DNA of 40,894 bases from Anaerolineae bacterium (GTDB lineage: Bacteria > Chloroflexota > Anaerolineae > CG2-30-64-16), in contig JALOOB010000003.1 in NCBI GenBank assembly GCA_025454635.1, positions 1 through 40,894 of the forward strand, given 5' to 3'. The notes beneath the pieces were generated by a model. The model was given only the letters and a program-made list of their open reading frames with translations. It made no database searches and was not told the DNA's origin. A program made the position numbers and the translations under genes. Shown in pieces: positions 32,342 to 39,847 of this stretch (within the stretch, counting starts at the first letter, position 1; every line of letters begins with the position of its first letter).

Positions 32342-33007
32342 ATGGTGCATCGGGGGAAGCAGAGGTCGCTGCCGGAGATATTGATCGAACTTCGGGAGGA
32401 TGATCCGGAATTCAAACAGGCGATTTCGGCGCAGTCGTTTCGAGCGGGACAGATTGTTGCGGACCCAGAGCAGCTGGGCTTTAACCTTTACACCTTGATG
32501 AAGGGTCGCGTGCAGTTGATCCGGGAAGGGCCAAACGGTCGCAGGCTGGCGATCGCGACGCTCGGGCCCGGCTCCATGTTCGGTGAAGGCGCGCTCCTTG
32601 GCGCGGTCGATCCTTGCGTGAAGGCAGTCGCGCTCACCGACTGCATCCTTTGGGCTGTGCCCCAGCCCCAGGCGCAAAGCCTGGCGCTGCGGTATCCCGT
32701 CCTGAGTTGGGGGCTGCTGCAAACGGTTGGGCTGCGACTCGCTCAGGTCGAGAATCGCATGGAAGAAGTGGCCTACAAGCGGCTGCCGGAGCGACTGGCC
32801 GGCCTCCTGCTCGAACTGGCCAACGGCGGACGAGCCATCCGCGGCACAAGCCATCAAGCGCTTGCCGATATGCTCGGCACCTATCGCGAAACAATCAGCG
32901 CGATTCTCCGCAGCTTCAAGGACGAGGGCCTCGTGGAACTCGGCTACCGTAAGATCGAGCTGCGCGACGTGCAGGGTCTGCGTTTGGCCGCAGGTGTCCT
33001 GTACTAA
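32342..33007 (+). CDS. Crp/Fnr-family transcriptional regulator (LdrP-like by context)
   Basis: 221 residues. An N-terminal cyclic-nucleotide-binding-like beta roll (about 25-125: YTLMKGRVQLIREGPNGRRLAIATLGPGSMFGEGALLG) is followed by a dimer helix and a C-terminal winged helix (SHQALADMLGTYRETISAILRSFKDEGLV). There are no clustered N-terminal cysteines, so it is not an oxygen-sensing Fnr. The Arg needed for cAMP in the RxS/T motif is not evident, so it may act without ligand, as LdrP of Thermus does. In Thermus, LitR (CarH) represses ldrP in the dark. The same promoter hexamers here and before carH2 support a similar circuit. AAGGGAGG lies before ATG. A strong terminator follows. Confidence 0.88.
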   Translation: MVHRGKQRSLPEILIELREDDPEFKQAISAQSFRAGQIVADPEQLGFNLYTLMKGRVQLIREGPNGRRLAIATLGPGSMFGEGALLGAVDPCVKAVALTDCILWAVPQPQAQSLALRYPVLSWGLLQTVGLRLAQVENRMEEVAYKRLPERLAGLLLELANGGRAIRGTSHQALADMLGTYRETISAILRSFKDEGLVELGYRKIELRDVQGLRLAAGVLY

Positions 33008-33031
33008 CGGAACTGCGACACAACGGACCAT

Positions 33032-33070
33032 ACGGGGGAGCAGTCGCTGTTACTGCTCCCCCGTTTTCTT
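33032..33070 (+). terminator. Intrinsic terminator after the Crp-family gene
   Basis: A perfect 13-bp stem ACGGGGGAGCAGT (33032-33044) and ACTGCTCCCCCGT (33052-33064) with a 7-base loop, followed by TTTCTT. Confidence 0.9.
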
Positions 33071-33134
33071 AGGATAGAATAGCCAAGGAACAAACGGAGA
33101 TGCGCCTCCGTTTGGAGGGCATAGAGGTAATCCG

Positions 33135-33836
33135 ATGGACGAGATGATCGATGCAATTGAGCTCCCGCTCTTTCCGCTGAACACCGTGCTGTTCCCCGGA
33201 CAGGTGCTGCCGTTGCATATATTCGAGGAACGCTACCGCCTCATGGTCCGCCGCTGCCTGGCGGAGGACGTGCCGTTCGGGGTCGTGCTGATCAAGCGCG
33301 GGCAGGAGGTCGCCACCTTCGACGGTGACGATGCGGAGCCTTACAGCGTCGGCACCGTTGCGCGCATCATTGAGAGCACGCATCTGACAAACGGATCGAT
33401 GAACATTGTCACCGTCGGCGTCGAGCGGTTCCGCATTCGCAAACTGCTCCACGATCAGCCCTACCTGCGCGGGGAAGTGATATCGCTGCCGATGGCCGAT
33501 CCCGAAGACGACGCGGCCGTCCAGGCCGCCGGCGTCCGCGTGCGGGAACAGGTCGACCGCTACATCGAACTCATCTCCGACGCGGCCGGCCTCCAGATTC
33601 AGATCGACGAGACCCCGACGGCCGCGCAGCAGATCGGCTATCTCGCGGCCATCACCATGCAGATCGACAATCGCGAAAAGCAGGAGTTGCTCGGCTCCCA
33701 ATCGGTCAGCCAGATGCTCCGCCGCGAACTCGCGCTCCTGAGCCGCGAGAACGCCCTGCTCTCCTGGATGTCCGGCAGCAAGGAATGGCCCGAGTCCGCG
33801 CAGTTCGGTTTCAGCGGAACTTTGTTGCCCAACTAG
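33135..33836 (+). CDS. LON peptidase substrate-binding domain protein
   Basis: 233 residues, resembling the N-terminal domain of Lon without the ATPase and protease parts. The family opening is IELPLFPLNTVLFPGQVLPLHIFEERYR (about 8-35), followed by PFGVVLIKRGQEV, GTVARIIE, VGVERFRI and a helical C-terminal part. Such stand-alone proteins are widespread; their function is not firmly known. A role in substrate binding for proteolysis is often suggested. AGAGGT lies 7 bases before ATG 33135; ATG 33144 is less likely. It follows a terminator and precedes a promoter, so it seems to be transcribed alone. Confidence 0.88.
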   Translation: MDEMIDAIELPLFPLNTVLFPGQVLPLHIFEERYRLMVRRCLAEDVPFGVVLIKRGQEVATFDGDDAEPYSVGTVARIIESTHLTNGSMNIVTVGVERFRIRKLLHDQPYLRGEVISLPMADPEDDAAVQAAGVRVREQVDRYIELISDAAGLQIQIDETPTAAQQIGYLAAITMQIDNREKQELLGSQSVSQMLRRELALLSRENALLSWMSGSKEWPESAQFGFSGTLLPN

Positions 33837-33887
33837 CTCGCAAAATCATTTTCCCTGCGTGTAGTCAGATAAGCCACGCATTCTGAT

Positions 33888-33916
33888 TTGACACCGCATC
33901 CTGAAACGTGTACAAT
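33888..33916 (+). promoter_or_regulatory. Strong promoter of the cold-shock gene
   Basis: TTGACA at 33888-33893, a 17-base spacer, TACAAT at 33911-33916. Transcription from near 33923 would give a leader of about 150 bases before ATG 34077. Confidence 0.75.
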
Positions 33917-33922
33917 GAGGCC

Positions 33923-34076
33923 GCCGTGAGGGGTTATTCGGCAGCCTGTCAGGGAGCGGTAAGGACACCAGTCACCGGTGCGCACCATCGCCCGGTGATT
34001 GTTTTCTTAACGGCCCGTCTAGTCGCTGCTGATGGCCCGGCTAGTTTTTCCTAAGACTCCAAGGAGGCACTTTCTA
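33923..34076 (+). promoter_or_regulatory. Long structured 5' leader of the cold-shock gene
   Basis: The leader contains a terminator-like hairpin: TCACCGG (33972-33978), CCGGTGA (33992-33998), then TTGTTTTCTT. It then has two GC-rich GGCCCG segments (34011-34018 and 34033-34040) and ends with AAGGAGG 9 bases before ATG. Long leaders that refold with temperature control cold-shock mRNAs in other bacteria. Here the T-rich hairpin could be an attenuator. The structure was drawn by eye. Confidence 0.45.
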
Positions 34077-34283
34077 ATGGAGAGCACGGGCATCGTCAAG
34101 TGGTTCAGCCGGAGCAAGGGCTATGGCTTCATTTCGCCCGATGGTGGAGATAAGGACGTCTTTGTTCACTACTCCAACATCCTTGGCGAAGGCTTCCGGA
34201 ACCTCGATGCAGGCGAACGGGTTCGGTTTATCGTCGAAGATACGCCGAAGGGACCCCAGGCAGTATCGGTCATGCCGGCCTAA
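34077..34283 (+). CDS. Cold-shock domain protein (CspA family)
   Basis: 68 residues, one OB-fold that binds single-stranded RNA and DNA and melts RNA structure. RNP1 is KGYGFI and RNP2 is VFVHYS, in the usual order: [30 protein letters not shown], then [19 protein letters not shown]. The length is typical. The start ATG 34077 has a perfect AAGGAGG upstream; the open frame upstream of it is leader. It is a monocistronic gene with a strong promoter and a terminator on each side. Confidence 0.96.
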   Translation: MESTGIVKWFSRSKGYGFISPDGGDKDVFVHYSNILGEGFRNLDAGERVRFIVEDTPKGPQAVSVMPA

Positions 34284-34307
34284 CGGTCGTGTAAGCCAGC
34301 AGGTCTT

Positions 34308-34333
34308 GGCGCCTGCGAGAGCGAGCAGGCGCC
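34308..34333 (+). terminator. GC-rich hairpin after the cold-shock gene
   Basis: GGCGCCTGC (34308-34316) and GCAGGCGCC (34325-34333) form a perfect 9-bp stem with an 8-base loop, 25 bases after the stop codon. No T run follows it; the intrinsic terminator comes next. Confidence 0.45.
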
Positions 34334-34363
34334 GCGTCAGCGGAGCCTCTCGACAGACCTCTT

Positions 34364-34393
34364 GACCCCCGGCCGCGGCCGGGGGTCTTCTTT
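34364..34393 (+). terminator. Intrinsic terminator of the cold-shock gene
   Basis: GACCCCCGGCC (34364-34374) and GGCCGGGGGTC (34377-34387) form a very stable stem with a tight loop, followed by TTCTTTG. Confidence 0.8.
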
Positions 34394-34429
34394 GTCCGGC
34401 GCCGTCGCCCCGTGCCCAGGCACCCGGAC

Positions 34430-34540
34430 CGCAGCGACCGAAGGAGAGCGCAGACATCCTGACCGCAGCGCCCGCATGCAGAGCCCAGGCATCCTGAGCG
34501 GAGCGACCAAAGGGAGCGCAGTCGAAGGACGCCCCCAACC
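34430..34540. repeat. Dispersed CATCCTGAGCGGAGCG...AGTCGAAGGACG repeat cluster
   Basis: Contains GACCGCAGCGACCGAAGGAG, then CATCCTGACCGCAGCG, then CATCCTGAGCGGAGCGACC and GCAGTCGAAGGACGCC. These are tandem or nested copies of the family seen at 11273-11375 and 22670-22770. No coding frame is present. It fills most of the 376-base gap between the cold-shock and the next gene. Confidence 0.65.
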
Positions 34541-34568
34541 TGAACCGCACCCATGTAGCGACAATCAC

Positions 34569-34596
34569 TTGTCTTCCGACCTCCCTGTGGTAGAAT
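34569..34596 (+). promoter_or_regulatory. Promoter of the GNAT-like gene
   Basis: TTGTCT at 34569-34574, a 16-base spacer, TAGAAT at 34591-34596. It lies about 60 bases before the start codon and after the repeat cluster. Confidence 0.5.
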
Positions 34597-34659
34597 GCCG
34601 TCAAGTATTGGCGAAGCGGCTGCGCCTTGAACGGGTGTTTTAGCCGGGGCGCAGGAAAG

Positions 34660-35703
34660 ATGAACCAGGTGATTCGACCGTTCGGTCTGCAGGATATCTG
34701 GCTGGTGCGGCGCTTGCAGCATACGGGCATGACACTGGCCGTCGAGCACATGTTGACCCATCCGCACGAGCCGCTTTGGACCGCGCTCACCGCGCCGTGG
34801 CCGTGGGCCGGCGTCGGGGTCGCAACCTTCGTTCTCGACGAGAAGTGGCAGGGGCAACCACTGCAGGGCTTTGCGCAACTGATGAAGCGCGCAAGCCGGC
34901 CCGAAGCCGACTTATTTCATATCGCTCCTGCCCTGTTGGCCGCGACTCCCGGCGGTCCGGCCGAAACGGTCTGGAGCCGTTTGCTATCCCATTGTTCCCT
35001 GGCTGCCGCAACACATGGCCTGCAGCGCATTTACGCGAGCGCACCCGAAGGTTGTTTCGAGCAAACCAGCCTGCGACAGGCTGGTTTCTGTCTATATGCC
35101 CGTGAGACATTGTACCGGCTGGCCGAAACCCCTTCCACCGCCGAGACGCTGATCGGACTTCGCCCGCAGCACCCGCGCGACAGCTGGTCGCTCCAGCGAT
35201 TATACGCTCGCGGCGCCCCGCGGCTCGTCCAGCAGGCTGAAGGCGCGCTCGATGGCGAAGTCGGCACTCCGATCCTCTCCTGGTGGGAGCCGCACGAGTG
35301 GGAGGGCTTCGTCTGGGAGCCGGCCGGCGAAGTGCGCGGCGCCGTGCAGACGCATCGCGGCCGCGCCGGACACTGGCTGCGCGTGCTCGGCGCGGGTGAA
35401 CTTTCTGCCCGCGAGGTGCGTTTGCTTATTGCGCAGGGATTGCGGCGCCTCGAGACCGGTCGTTCCGTAACCGACCGCCGCCGGCTGCCGGTGTACGTCA
35501 CGGTCCGGGAATATGACATGAATCTCAGCGCGTCGCTGATTGGGTTTGGATTTGCGCCGTTTGCGGAGCGCGCCCGGTTTGTCAAGCACACCGCCGCGGT
35601 CGTGCGGGCGGCCGAGCCGCTCCCCGCGCTCGCGCGGCAGGCCGCCGTGGCGCACCAGGGCGCGCCCGAAATGGCCCGCCACAAAACAGTCGGAATTGAT
35701 TGA
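34660..35703 (+). CDS. Uncharacterised protein, GNAT-like
   Basis: 347 residues, no signal peptide or membrane helix. I do not recognise a named family. The layout suggests one or two acetyltransferase-like (GNAT) folds: the N-terminal part has [16 protein letters not shown], the usual opening strand and helix of GNAT proteins, and a later segment [29 protein letters not shown] fits the end of such a fold. A second possible copy begins at [16 protein letters not shown] and ends near [26 protein letters not shown]. The acetyl-CoA loop R/Q-x-x-G-x-G/A is not clear, so activity is uncertain. CAGGAAAG precedes ATG 34660. It runs into the ATPase gene with a 17-base gap. Confidence 0.7.
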   Translation: MNQVIRPFGLQDIWLVRRLQHTGMTLAVEHMLTHPHEPLWTALTAPWPWAGVGVATFVLDEKWQGQPLQGFAQLMKRASRPEADLFHIAPALLAATPGGPAETVWSRLLSHCSLAAATHGLQRIYASAPEGCFEQTSLRQAGFCLYARETLYRLAETPSTAETLIGLRPQHPRDSWSLQRLYARGAPRLVQQAEGALDGEVGTPILSWWEPHEWEGFVWEPAGEVRGAVQTHRGRAGHWLRVLGAGELSAREVRLLIAQGLRRLETGRSVTDRRRLPVYVTVREYDMNLSASLIGFGFAPFAERARFVKHTAAVVRAAEPLPALARQAAVAHQGAPEMARHKTVGID

Positions 35704-35720
35704 AGGATTTTGAGAGAAGT

Positions 35721-37291
35721 ATGGAACAACGAAAGATAACCGACGATCTCGATGCTCTGCTGCAAGTGCTGCCGCCGCAGGTCGAAAGGGCCCTGCGCGC
35801 CGCAAACCAGGGCGACAACCTGCTCGAAATCGTTATGGATCTGGGTCGCGTGCCTGAAGCCCGGTTTGTCGATCACGAACTAACGCTGAGCGAGCGCGAA
35901 GTCACCCAGGAGGATCTCGATTACGTTATCTCGCGCATCAGCGAGTTCACGGGCGACAACCGCGCAGGCATCGAGCGCACGCTCCACCGCATCTCTGCTA
36001 TCCGCAACCGCCAGGGCAAGGTGATTGGCCTTACGTGTCGCGTCGGTCGCGCCGTGTACGGCGTCATCGATATCGTCGAGGACATCATCAAGTCCGGCCA
36101 GAGCATCCTTCTGCTCGGCCGGCCCGGCGTCGGCAAGACGACCCTCCTCCGCGAGGCCGCGCGCATCCTGAGCGAGAAGCGCCGCGTCGTCGTGGTCGAC
36201 ACCTCCAACGAAATCGGCGGCGACGGCGACATCCCGCACCCGGCCATCGGCCGCGCGCGGCGTATGCAGGTCGCTGATCCGGCGCTCCAGCACGAAGTCA
36301 TGATCGAGGCCGTCGAAAACCACATGCCGCAGACCATCGTCATCGACGAGATCGGCCGCGAGCAGGAAGCCGCCGCCGCGCGCACCATCGCCCGCCGCCG
36401 CGCGCACCATCGCGGAGCGCGGCGTGCAGCTCGTGGGCACCGCGCACGGCAACAGTCTTGAGAACCTGCTGATCAATCCGACCCTGTCCGATCTCGTCGG
36501 GGGCATCGAAAGCGTCACGCTGAGCGACGAAGAGGCCCGGCGTCGCGGCACGCAGAAGGCCGTGCTCGAACGTCGCGCGCCGCCCACTTTCGACGTGCTC
36601 ATCGAGCTCCAGGACCGCCAGCGCATGGCCGTCCACCACAGCGTCGCCGCCGCGGTCGACGCGCTCCTGCGCGGCCGCACGCCTCAGCCCGAGATCCGCT
36701 ACGTCGACGACGGCGGGCAGTTGCGCATCGAGAAGGCGCCCGCGCCGGCGCCTGAGCCGCGCTCGGCCGGCAACGGCGGCGGCATGGGCCGCCTCCCCTT
36801 CGAGAAGCACGCCGAGTCGCTCTCCTTCGAAGATCGCCCGCGCCGCGGCGGCTTCCGGGAGCGGCCGCGGCCGTCTCATCCAGGCGTCGCAGAACCTCGG
36901 CGTCCCTGTCAGCGTGGTCGACGACCTCGAACACGCCAACGCGGTCGTCACGTTGAAGAACTACTACCGCAAGCATCCGCAGCCGATCACGGAGGCCGAG
37001 CGTCGTCGCATCCCCGTGTACGTGCTGCGTTCAAATACGATCAACCAGATGGAGGCCATCCTCGGGGACATCTTCAACGTGCCCGTCATTTACGAGGACC
37101 CGATGGAGAAGGCGGTGCAGGAGACGCAGGAAGCCATCCGGCGCGTGTTGAGCGGGTCCAGTTCGGAGGAACTCCCGCCCGCCGGCCCCGACGTTCGTCG
37201 CATGCAGCACGAGATGGCGCGCTCTGCCAATCTCGTCTCGCACAGCTACGGCTCTGAGCCGCGGCGCCGGGTGCGCATCTTCCAGGGTTGA
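35721..37291 (+). pseudogene. SpoIIIAA/Ycf45-like AAA ATPase gene, broken by two frameshifts
   Basis: The whole family member can be read if two frame changes are repaired. Frame 1 (35721 to about 36391) has the N-terminal domain and the ATPase core with Walker [14 protein letters not shown] and Walker [21 protein letters not shown]. Frame 2 (from about 36414) continues [29 protein letters not shown]. Frame 3 (from about 36875) gives GRLIQASQNLGVPVSVVDDLEHANAVVTLKN and the C-terminus. The first break is an exact tandem duplication of 22 bases (36370-36391 and 36392-36413); removing one copy restores the frame. The second needs the loss of one base near the GC-rich run at 36861-36873. It may be a real pseudogene or hold assembly errors. 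Function of the intact family: a nucleic-acid-associated ATPase. Confidence 0.8.
36370..36413 (+). repeat. Perfect 22-bp tandem duplication inside the ATPase gene
   Basis: The 22-base unit that starts CCGCCGCCGCGCG and ends CACCATCGC occurs twice in direct contact. Its length is not a multiple of three and it shifts the reading frame right after Walker B. Confidence 0.92.
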
Positions 37292-37307
37292 AGATTAAGG
37301 ATTGAGA

Positions 37308-37360
37308 ATTGAAGATTGAAGATACCCAATCGCAGATGCCAGGTATGTCCAATCTTCAAT
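37308..37360. repeat. Inverted repeat of the TTCAATCTTCAAT family
   Basis: ATTGAAGATTG (37308-37318) and CAATCTTCAAT (37350-37360) are perfect arms in the gap before tmk. The same motif recurs around 38521-38606. The right arm ends 5 bases before the tmk ribosome site. Confidence 0.65.
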
Positions 37361-37376
37361 CGTCCAGGAGCTTCCT

Positions 37377-38003
37377 TTGTTCGTTACCTTTGAGGGTCCC
37401 GAAGGCGGGGGTAAGTCGACGCAGATTCGACTGCTGGCCGGCTGGTTGCGCGAGCAAGGTTGCGCCGTGCTGACCACCCGCGAGCCCGGCGGCACGCGCA
37501 TCGGCGATGCCGTGCGCGCGCTCGTGCTCAACCCGGAACACGTCGAAATGCAGCCGGAGGCCGAGATTTTGCTCTACTCGGCCGCGCGGGCGCAGCATGT
37601 CGGTGAGGTCATCCGCCCGCACCTGGCGCGCGGCGGCGTCGTCCTCTCCGATCGCTACGCCGATTCCACCCTCGCCTACCAGGGCTATGGCCGGCGTTTG
37701 GACCTGGATGCGCTGCGTATGATTACCGCCTTCGCGACCGGCAACCTCAAGCCGGACCTCACCATATGCCTGGACTTGCCGGTGCTCGACGGGTTGCAGC
37801 GCAAACGCGCGACCGCGAGCGAAGGGTCGGACGATTGGAACCGGATCGAGCGGGAGGAATTGGAGTTTCACGAGCGGGTGCGCGCAGGCTATCTGGAGCT
37901 GGCGCGCGTTGAGAGCGAGCGGTGGTGGGTGGTGGATGCGAGGCAGTCGGTGGAGCAGGCGCAGGCCGCGATCAGGGCGCGGGTCCAACAGCTTCTTCCT
38001 TAG
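37377..38003 (+). CDS. tmk: Thymidylate kinase
   Basis: 208 residues, phosphorylates dTMP to dTDP for DNA synthesis. The P-loop is GPEGGGKST (7-15), and the DR motif with the substrate segment is SDRYADSTLAYQGYGR. TREPGGTRIGDAVR is the dTMP-binding segment, and the lid region contains RKRATASEGSDDWNRIE. The start is TTG 37377 with a perfect AGGAG 6 bases upstream; no ATG fits the conserved N-terminus. The stop codon TAG (38001-38003) lies in a 17-base direct repeat that returns after the small inverted-repeat element downstream, so the gene end was touched by that insertion or duplication. Confidence 0.95.
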   Translation: MFVTFEGPEGGGKSTQIRLLAGWLREQGCAVLTTREPGGTRIGDAVRALVLNPEHVEMQPEAEILLYSAARAQHVGEVIRPHLARGGVVLSDRYADSTLAYQGYGRRLDLDALRMITAFATGNLKPDLTICLDLPVLDGLQRKRATASEGSDDWNRIEREELEFHERVRAGYLELARVESERWWVVDARQSVEQAQAAIRARVQQLLP

Positions 38004-38132
38004 AGACTGTTTGAAAAGGGCGTCTGTCTTGCGCCAACCGCACCGGGGATGAATCGAGCGCCATGCGTGGCGCGGGGTACTGCTCCGGGCGGCGCATCGG
38101 GCGAACGTGTTTTCAAACAGCTTCTTCCTTAG
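37987..38132. mobile_element. Candidate MITE-like element flanked by 17-bp direct repeats
   Basis: The 17-base sequence AACAGCTTCTTCCTTAG occurs at 37987-38003 and 38116-38132. Between and overlapping lies a unit whose ends are inverted repeats, CTGTTTGAAAA (38007-38017) and TTTTCAAACAG (38110-38120). No coding frame is present. Ends of this kind (CTGTTTGAAAA) look like those of some IS-derived miniature elements. The left repeat includes the tmk stop codon. Confidence 0.6.
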
Positions 38133-38195
38133 CGTTCCGGCGACAGGGGCAGCAGATACCTCCGTCGCCACGTCACCCCACGGAGGCGCCAACCA

Positions 38196-38522
38196 ATGAA
38201 GCTAATCATGGCAATCGTCAGCAGCGACGACTCACGCGACGTTCTCGACCGTCTAACGAAGGCCGGCTTTCGCGCCACGGTCATCAGCACCACGGGTGGC
38301 TTCCTGCGCGAGGGCAACACCACCATGTTCCTCGGCACAGACGAACAGAGGCTAAGTCAGGCGGTGGAGATCCTGAAGCAGGTGTGCCGCCGCCGCACCC
38401 AGTGGGTGTCGCCGCTCCCCACCCTCGAAGGCCCCGGCCTGGAAATGGCCGAGCCCATCGAGGTCAGCGTCGGCGGCGCGGTCGTCTTCGTGCTCAACGT
38501 CGAGCAGTTTATCCAGTTGTAG
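38196..38522 (+). CDS. darA: Cyclic-di-AMP receptor, single-domain DarA/PstA type
   Basis: 108 residues, the usual length. It reads MKLIMAIVSSDDSRDVLDRL, then TVISTTGGFLREGNTTMFLG, then a variable loop and IEVSVGGAVVFVLNVEQFIQL. The TTGGFLR-x-GNTT motif is the c-di-AMP binding loop of DarA. It follows tmk, as darA (yaaQ) does in Bacillus subtilis, so the order is ancestral. GGAGG lies about 10 bases before ATG. Its targets are unknown in most bacteria. A hairpin repeat follows that could end transcription. Confidence 0.94.
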   Translation: MKLIMAIVSSDDSRDVLDRLTKAGFRATVISTTGGFLREGNTTMFLGTDEQRLSQAVEILKQVCRRRTQWVSPLPTLEGPGLEMAEPIEVSVGGAVVFVLNVEQFIQL

Positions 38523-38606
38523 ATCGCAGATTGAAGATTGCAGATTGCAGACTCGAGATTGATTGAAAATTAAAGAATCTGCCATTTTCAATTTTCAATC
38601 TTCAAT
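38521..38606. repeat. TTCAATCTTCAAT-family repeat with a terminator-like hairpin between convergent genes
   Basis: Several copies of GATTGAAGATTG/GCAGATTG are followed by GATTGAAAATT (38561-38571) and AATTTTCAATC (38590-38600), perfect 11-bp arms. It lies between darA and the leftward zinc-ribbon gene and may end both transcripts. Confidence 0.6.
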
Positions 38607-38611
38607 CCGTC

Positions 38612-39016
38612 TCACATCACGCCGAAATCGTCGCTCGAGGGAGAAGAACCAAATTCGGGCATCGACTGTTCGATGCTCTCCGGGTCTTCCCCGGCTTCCA
38701 ACCGGCCGACCACTTCCTCGAAGTCGTCGCCGAGATCTTCGCCCGTCTCGTCGGCCATCTTGCGCATGAATCGCGCAAGCGCCTTCGGGTCATTCTCGTC
38801 GATGTCGGGCATCCCGTCGGGCGAGAAGTCGTCCGACGCAGAGTCGAGCCGGCTCGATTCGGAGCGCACCACCGCGACGCGTGACATCAGCCGCGTCAGG
38901 TTCGTTCCGCCGCAGCGCGGGCAGACCGCTTCGCGCTCCTGCGCATCTGCGAAGGAGCGCCACAGCAGGCTGACCCGTCGCTTGCAATCATGACACGCGT
39001 ATTCGTAGATAGGCAT
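38612..39016 (-). CDS. FmdB-family zinc-ribbon protein
   Basis: 134 residues. The N-terminal zinc ribbon is MPIYEYACHDCKRRVSLLW, then about 14 residues, then CPRCGGTNLTRLMS, so two CxxC pairs (CHDC and CPRC) bind zinc. The rest is acidic and low in hydrophobics (DIDENDPKALARFMRKMADETGEDLGDDFEEVVGRLEAGED), as in many Chloroflexota members. The family is regulatory, but its role is not defined. The start ATG 39016 fits the conserved MPIYEY; the longer open frame upstream is not coding. It is divergent from gmk. Confidence 0.92.
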   Translation of the reverse strand: MPIYEYACHDCKRRVSLLWRSFADAQEREAVCPRCGGTNLTRLMSRVAVVRSESSRLDSASDDFSPDGMPDIDENDPKALARFMRKMADETGEDLGDDFEEVVGRLEAGEDPESIEQSMPEFGSSPSSDDFGVM

Positions 39017-39089
39017 GGCAAAATTATAGCGCATATCTACAGTCGGCACATAACCACCCGCCAACTCGGATGGCGTGGGACTCGAAGAC

Positions 39090-39159
39090 GCAAGGGTTCG
39101 TGAAGTGCTTTTGGCCCTTAATGTAACTTGGCTTTTTCGATCCTTCGTGGTGAACGTCT
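39090..39159. repeat. TTCGTGGT-family repeat upstream of gmk
   Basis: Starts CAAGGGTTCGTGAAGTGC and ends CGATCCTTCGTGGTGAACGTCT (39138-39159), which matches 20629-20650 with two differences. It ends 28 bases before the gmk start. Confidence 0.55.
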
Positions 39160-39187
39160 GATCTCTCAACAGTGGGCGGTGCTTTGC

Positions 39188-39847
39188 ATGAGTCATGAAC
39201 ATCACGACGCCGGCCTCGAACAGCTTTCGCGGGACTGGTACGCCTCGCTCCACCAGCCGCGACCGCTGTTGGTCGTGCTGTCCGGGCCGTCTGGCGTCGG
39301 CAAAGACGCCACCATTCAGCGCATGAAGGAGCGCGGCTATTCATGCTTCTTCGTGGTGACTGCCACCACCCGGCCCCGGCGCCCCGGCGAGATCGACGGT
39401 GTCGACTACCACTTCGTCTCGCCGGCCACCTTCACCGACCTGATCGAACGCGGCGAACTGCTTGAGCACGCGCTCGTGTACGGCCAGTACAAAGGCATCC
39501 CCAAGGCCGGCGTGCGCGCGGCCCTCGCCAGCGGACAGGACGTCATGCTCCGGATCGACGTGCAGGGTGCCGCGACCATTCGAAATCTCGTGCCCGACGC
39601 AGTGACCATCTTCCTGACCGCGGAATCCGAGGACGCTCTGATCGAGCGGTTGCGGCGGCGTAGAACCGAGGACCCCGCGCAGTTGGAGAAACGCATCGAA
39701 ACCGCCCGCGGCGAGTTGCGCCGCGCGTCTGAATTCAAATACCGCATCATCAACCGCGAGTGCGCGCTGGACGAAACCGTCGACCGCGTGATCGCCATCG
39801 TCCAGGCAGAGAGAAGCCGTATAGATTGGCGGCCGGTGCAGCTATGA
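39188..39847 (+). CDS. gmk: Guanylate kinase
   Basis: 219 residues, phosphorylates GMP to GDP. The P-loop is GPSGVGKDAT at 33-42, followed by the GMP-binding TATTRPRRPGEIDGVDYHFVS and ELLEHALVYGQYKGIP. The lid and C-terminal helices contain DVQGAATIRNLVPDAVTIFL and RRRRTEDPAQLEKRI. There is an unusual N-terminal extension of about 25 residues (SHEHHDAGLEQLSRDWYASL) before the fold. ATG 39188 is the first ATG; no strong ribosome site precedes it. The stop overlaps the rhomboid start (ATGA). Confidence 0.93.
   Translation: MSHEHHDAGLEQLSRDWYASLHQPRPLLVVLSGPSGVGKDATIQRMKERGYSCFFVVTATTRPRRPGEIDGVDYHFVSPATFTDLIERGELLEHALVYGQYKGIPKAGVRAALASGQDVMLRIDVQGAATIRNLVPDAVTIFLTAESEDALIERLRRRRTEDPAQLEKRIETARGELRRASEFKYRIINRECALDETVDRVIAIVQAERSRIDWRPVQL

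Noticed and set aside
36424-37257. Separate 277-residue gene starting at 36424
   Set aside because: Its first part is the middle of the SpoIIIAA/Ycf45-like protein and its end is out of frame with the conserved C-terminus; it is a product of the frameshifts.
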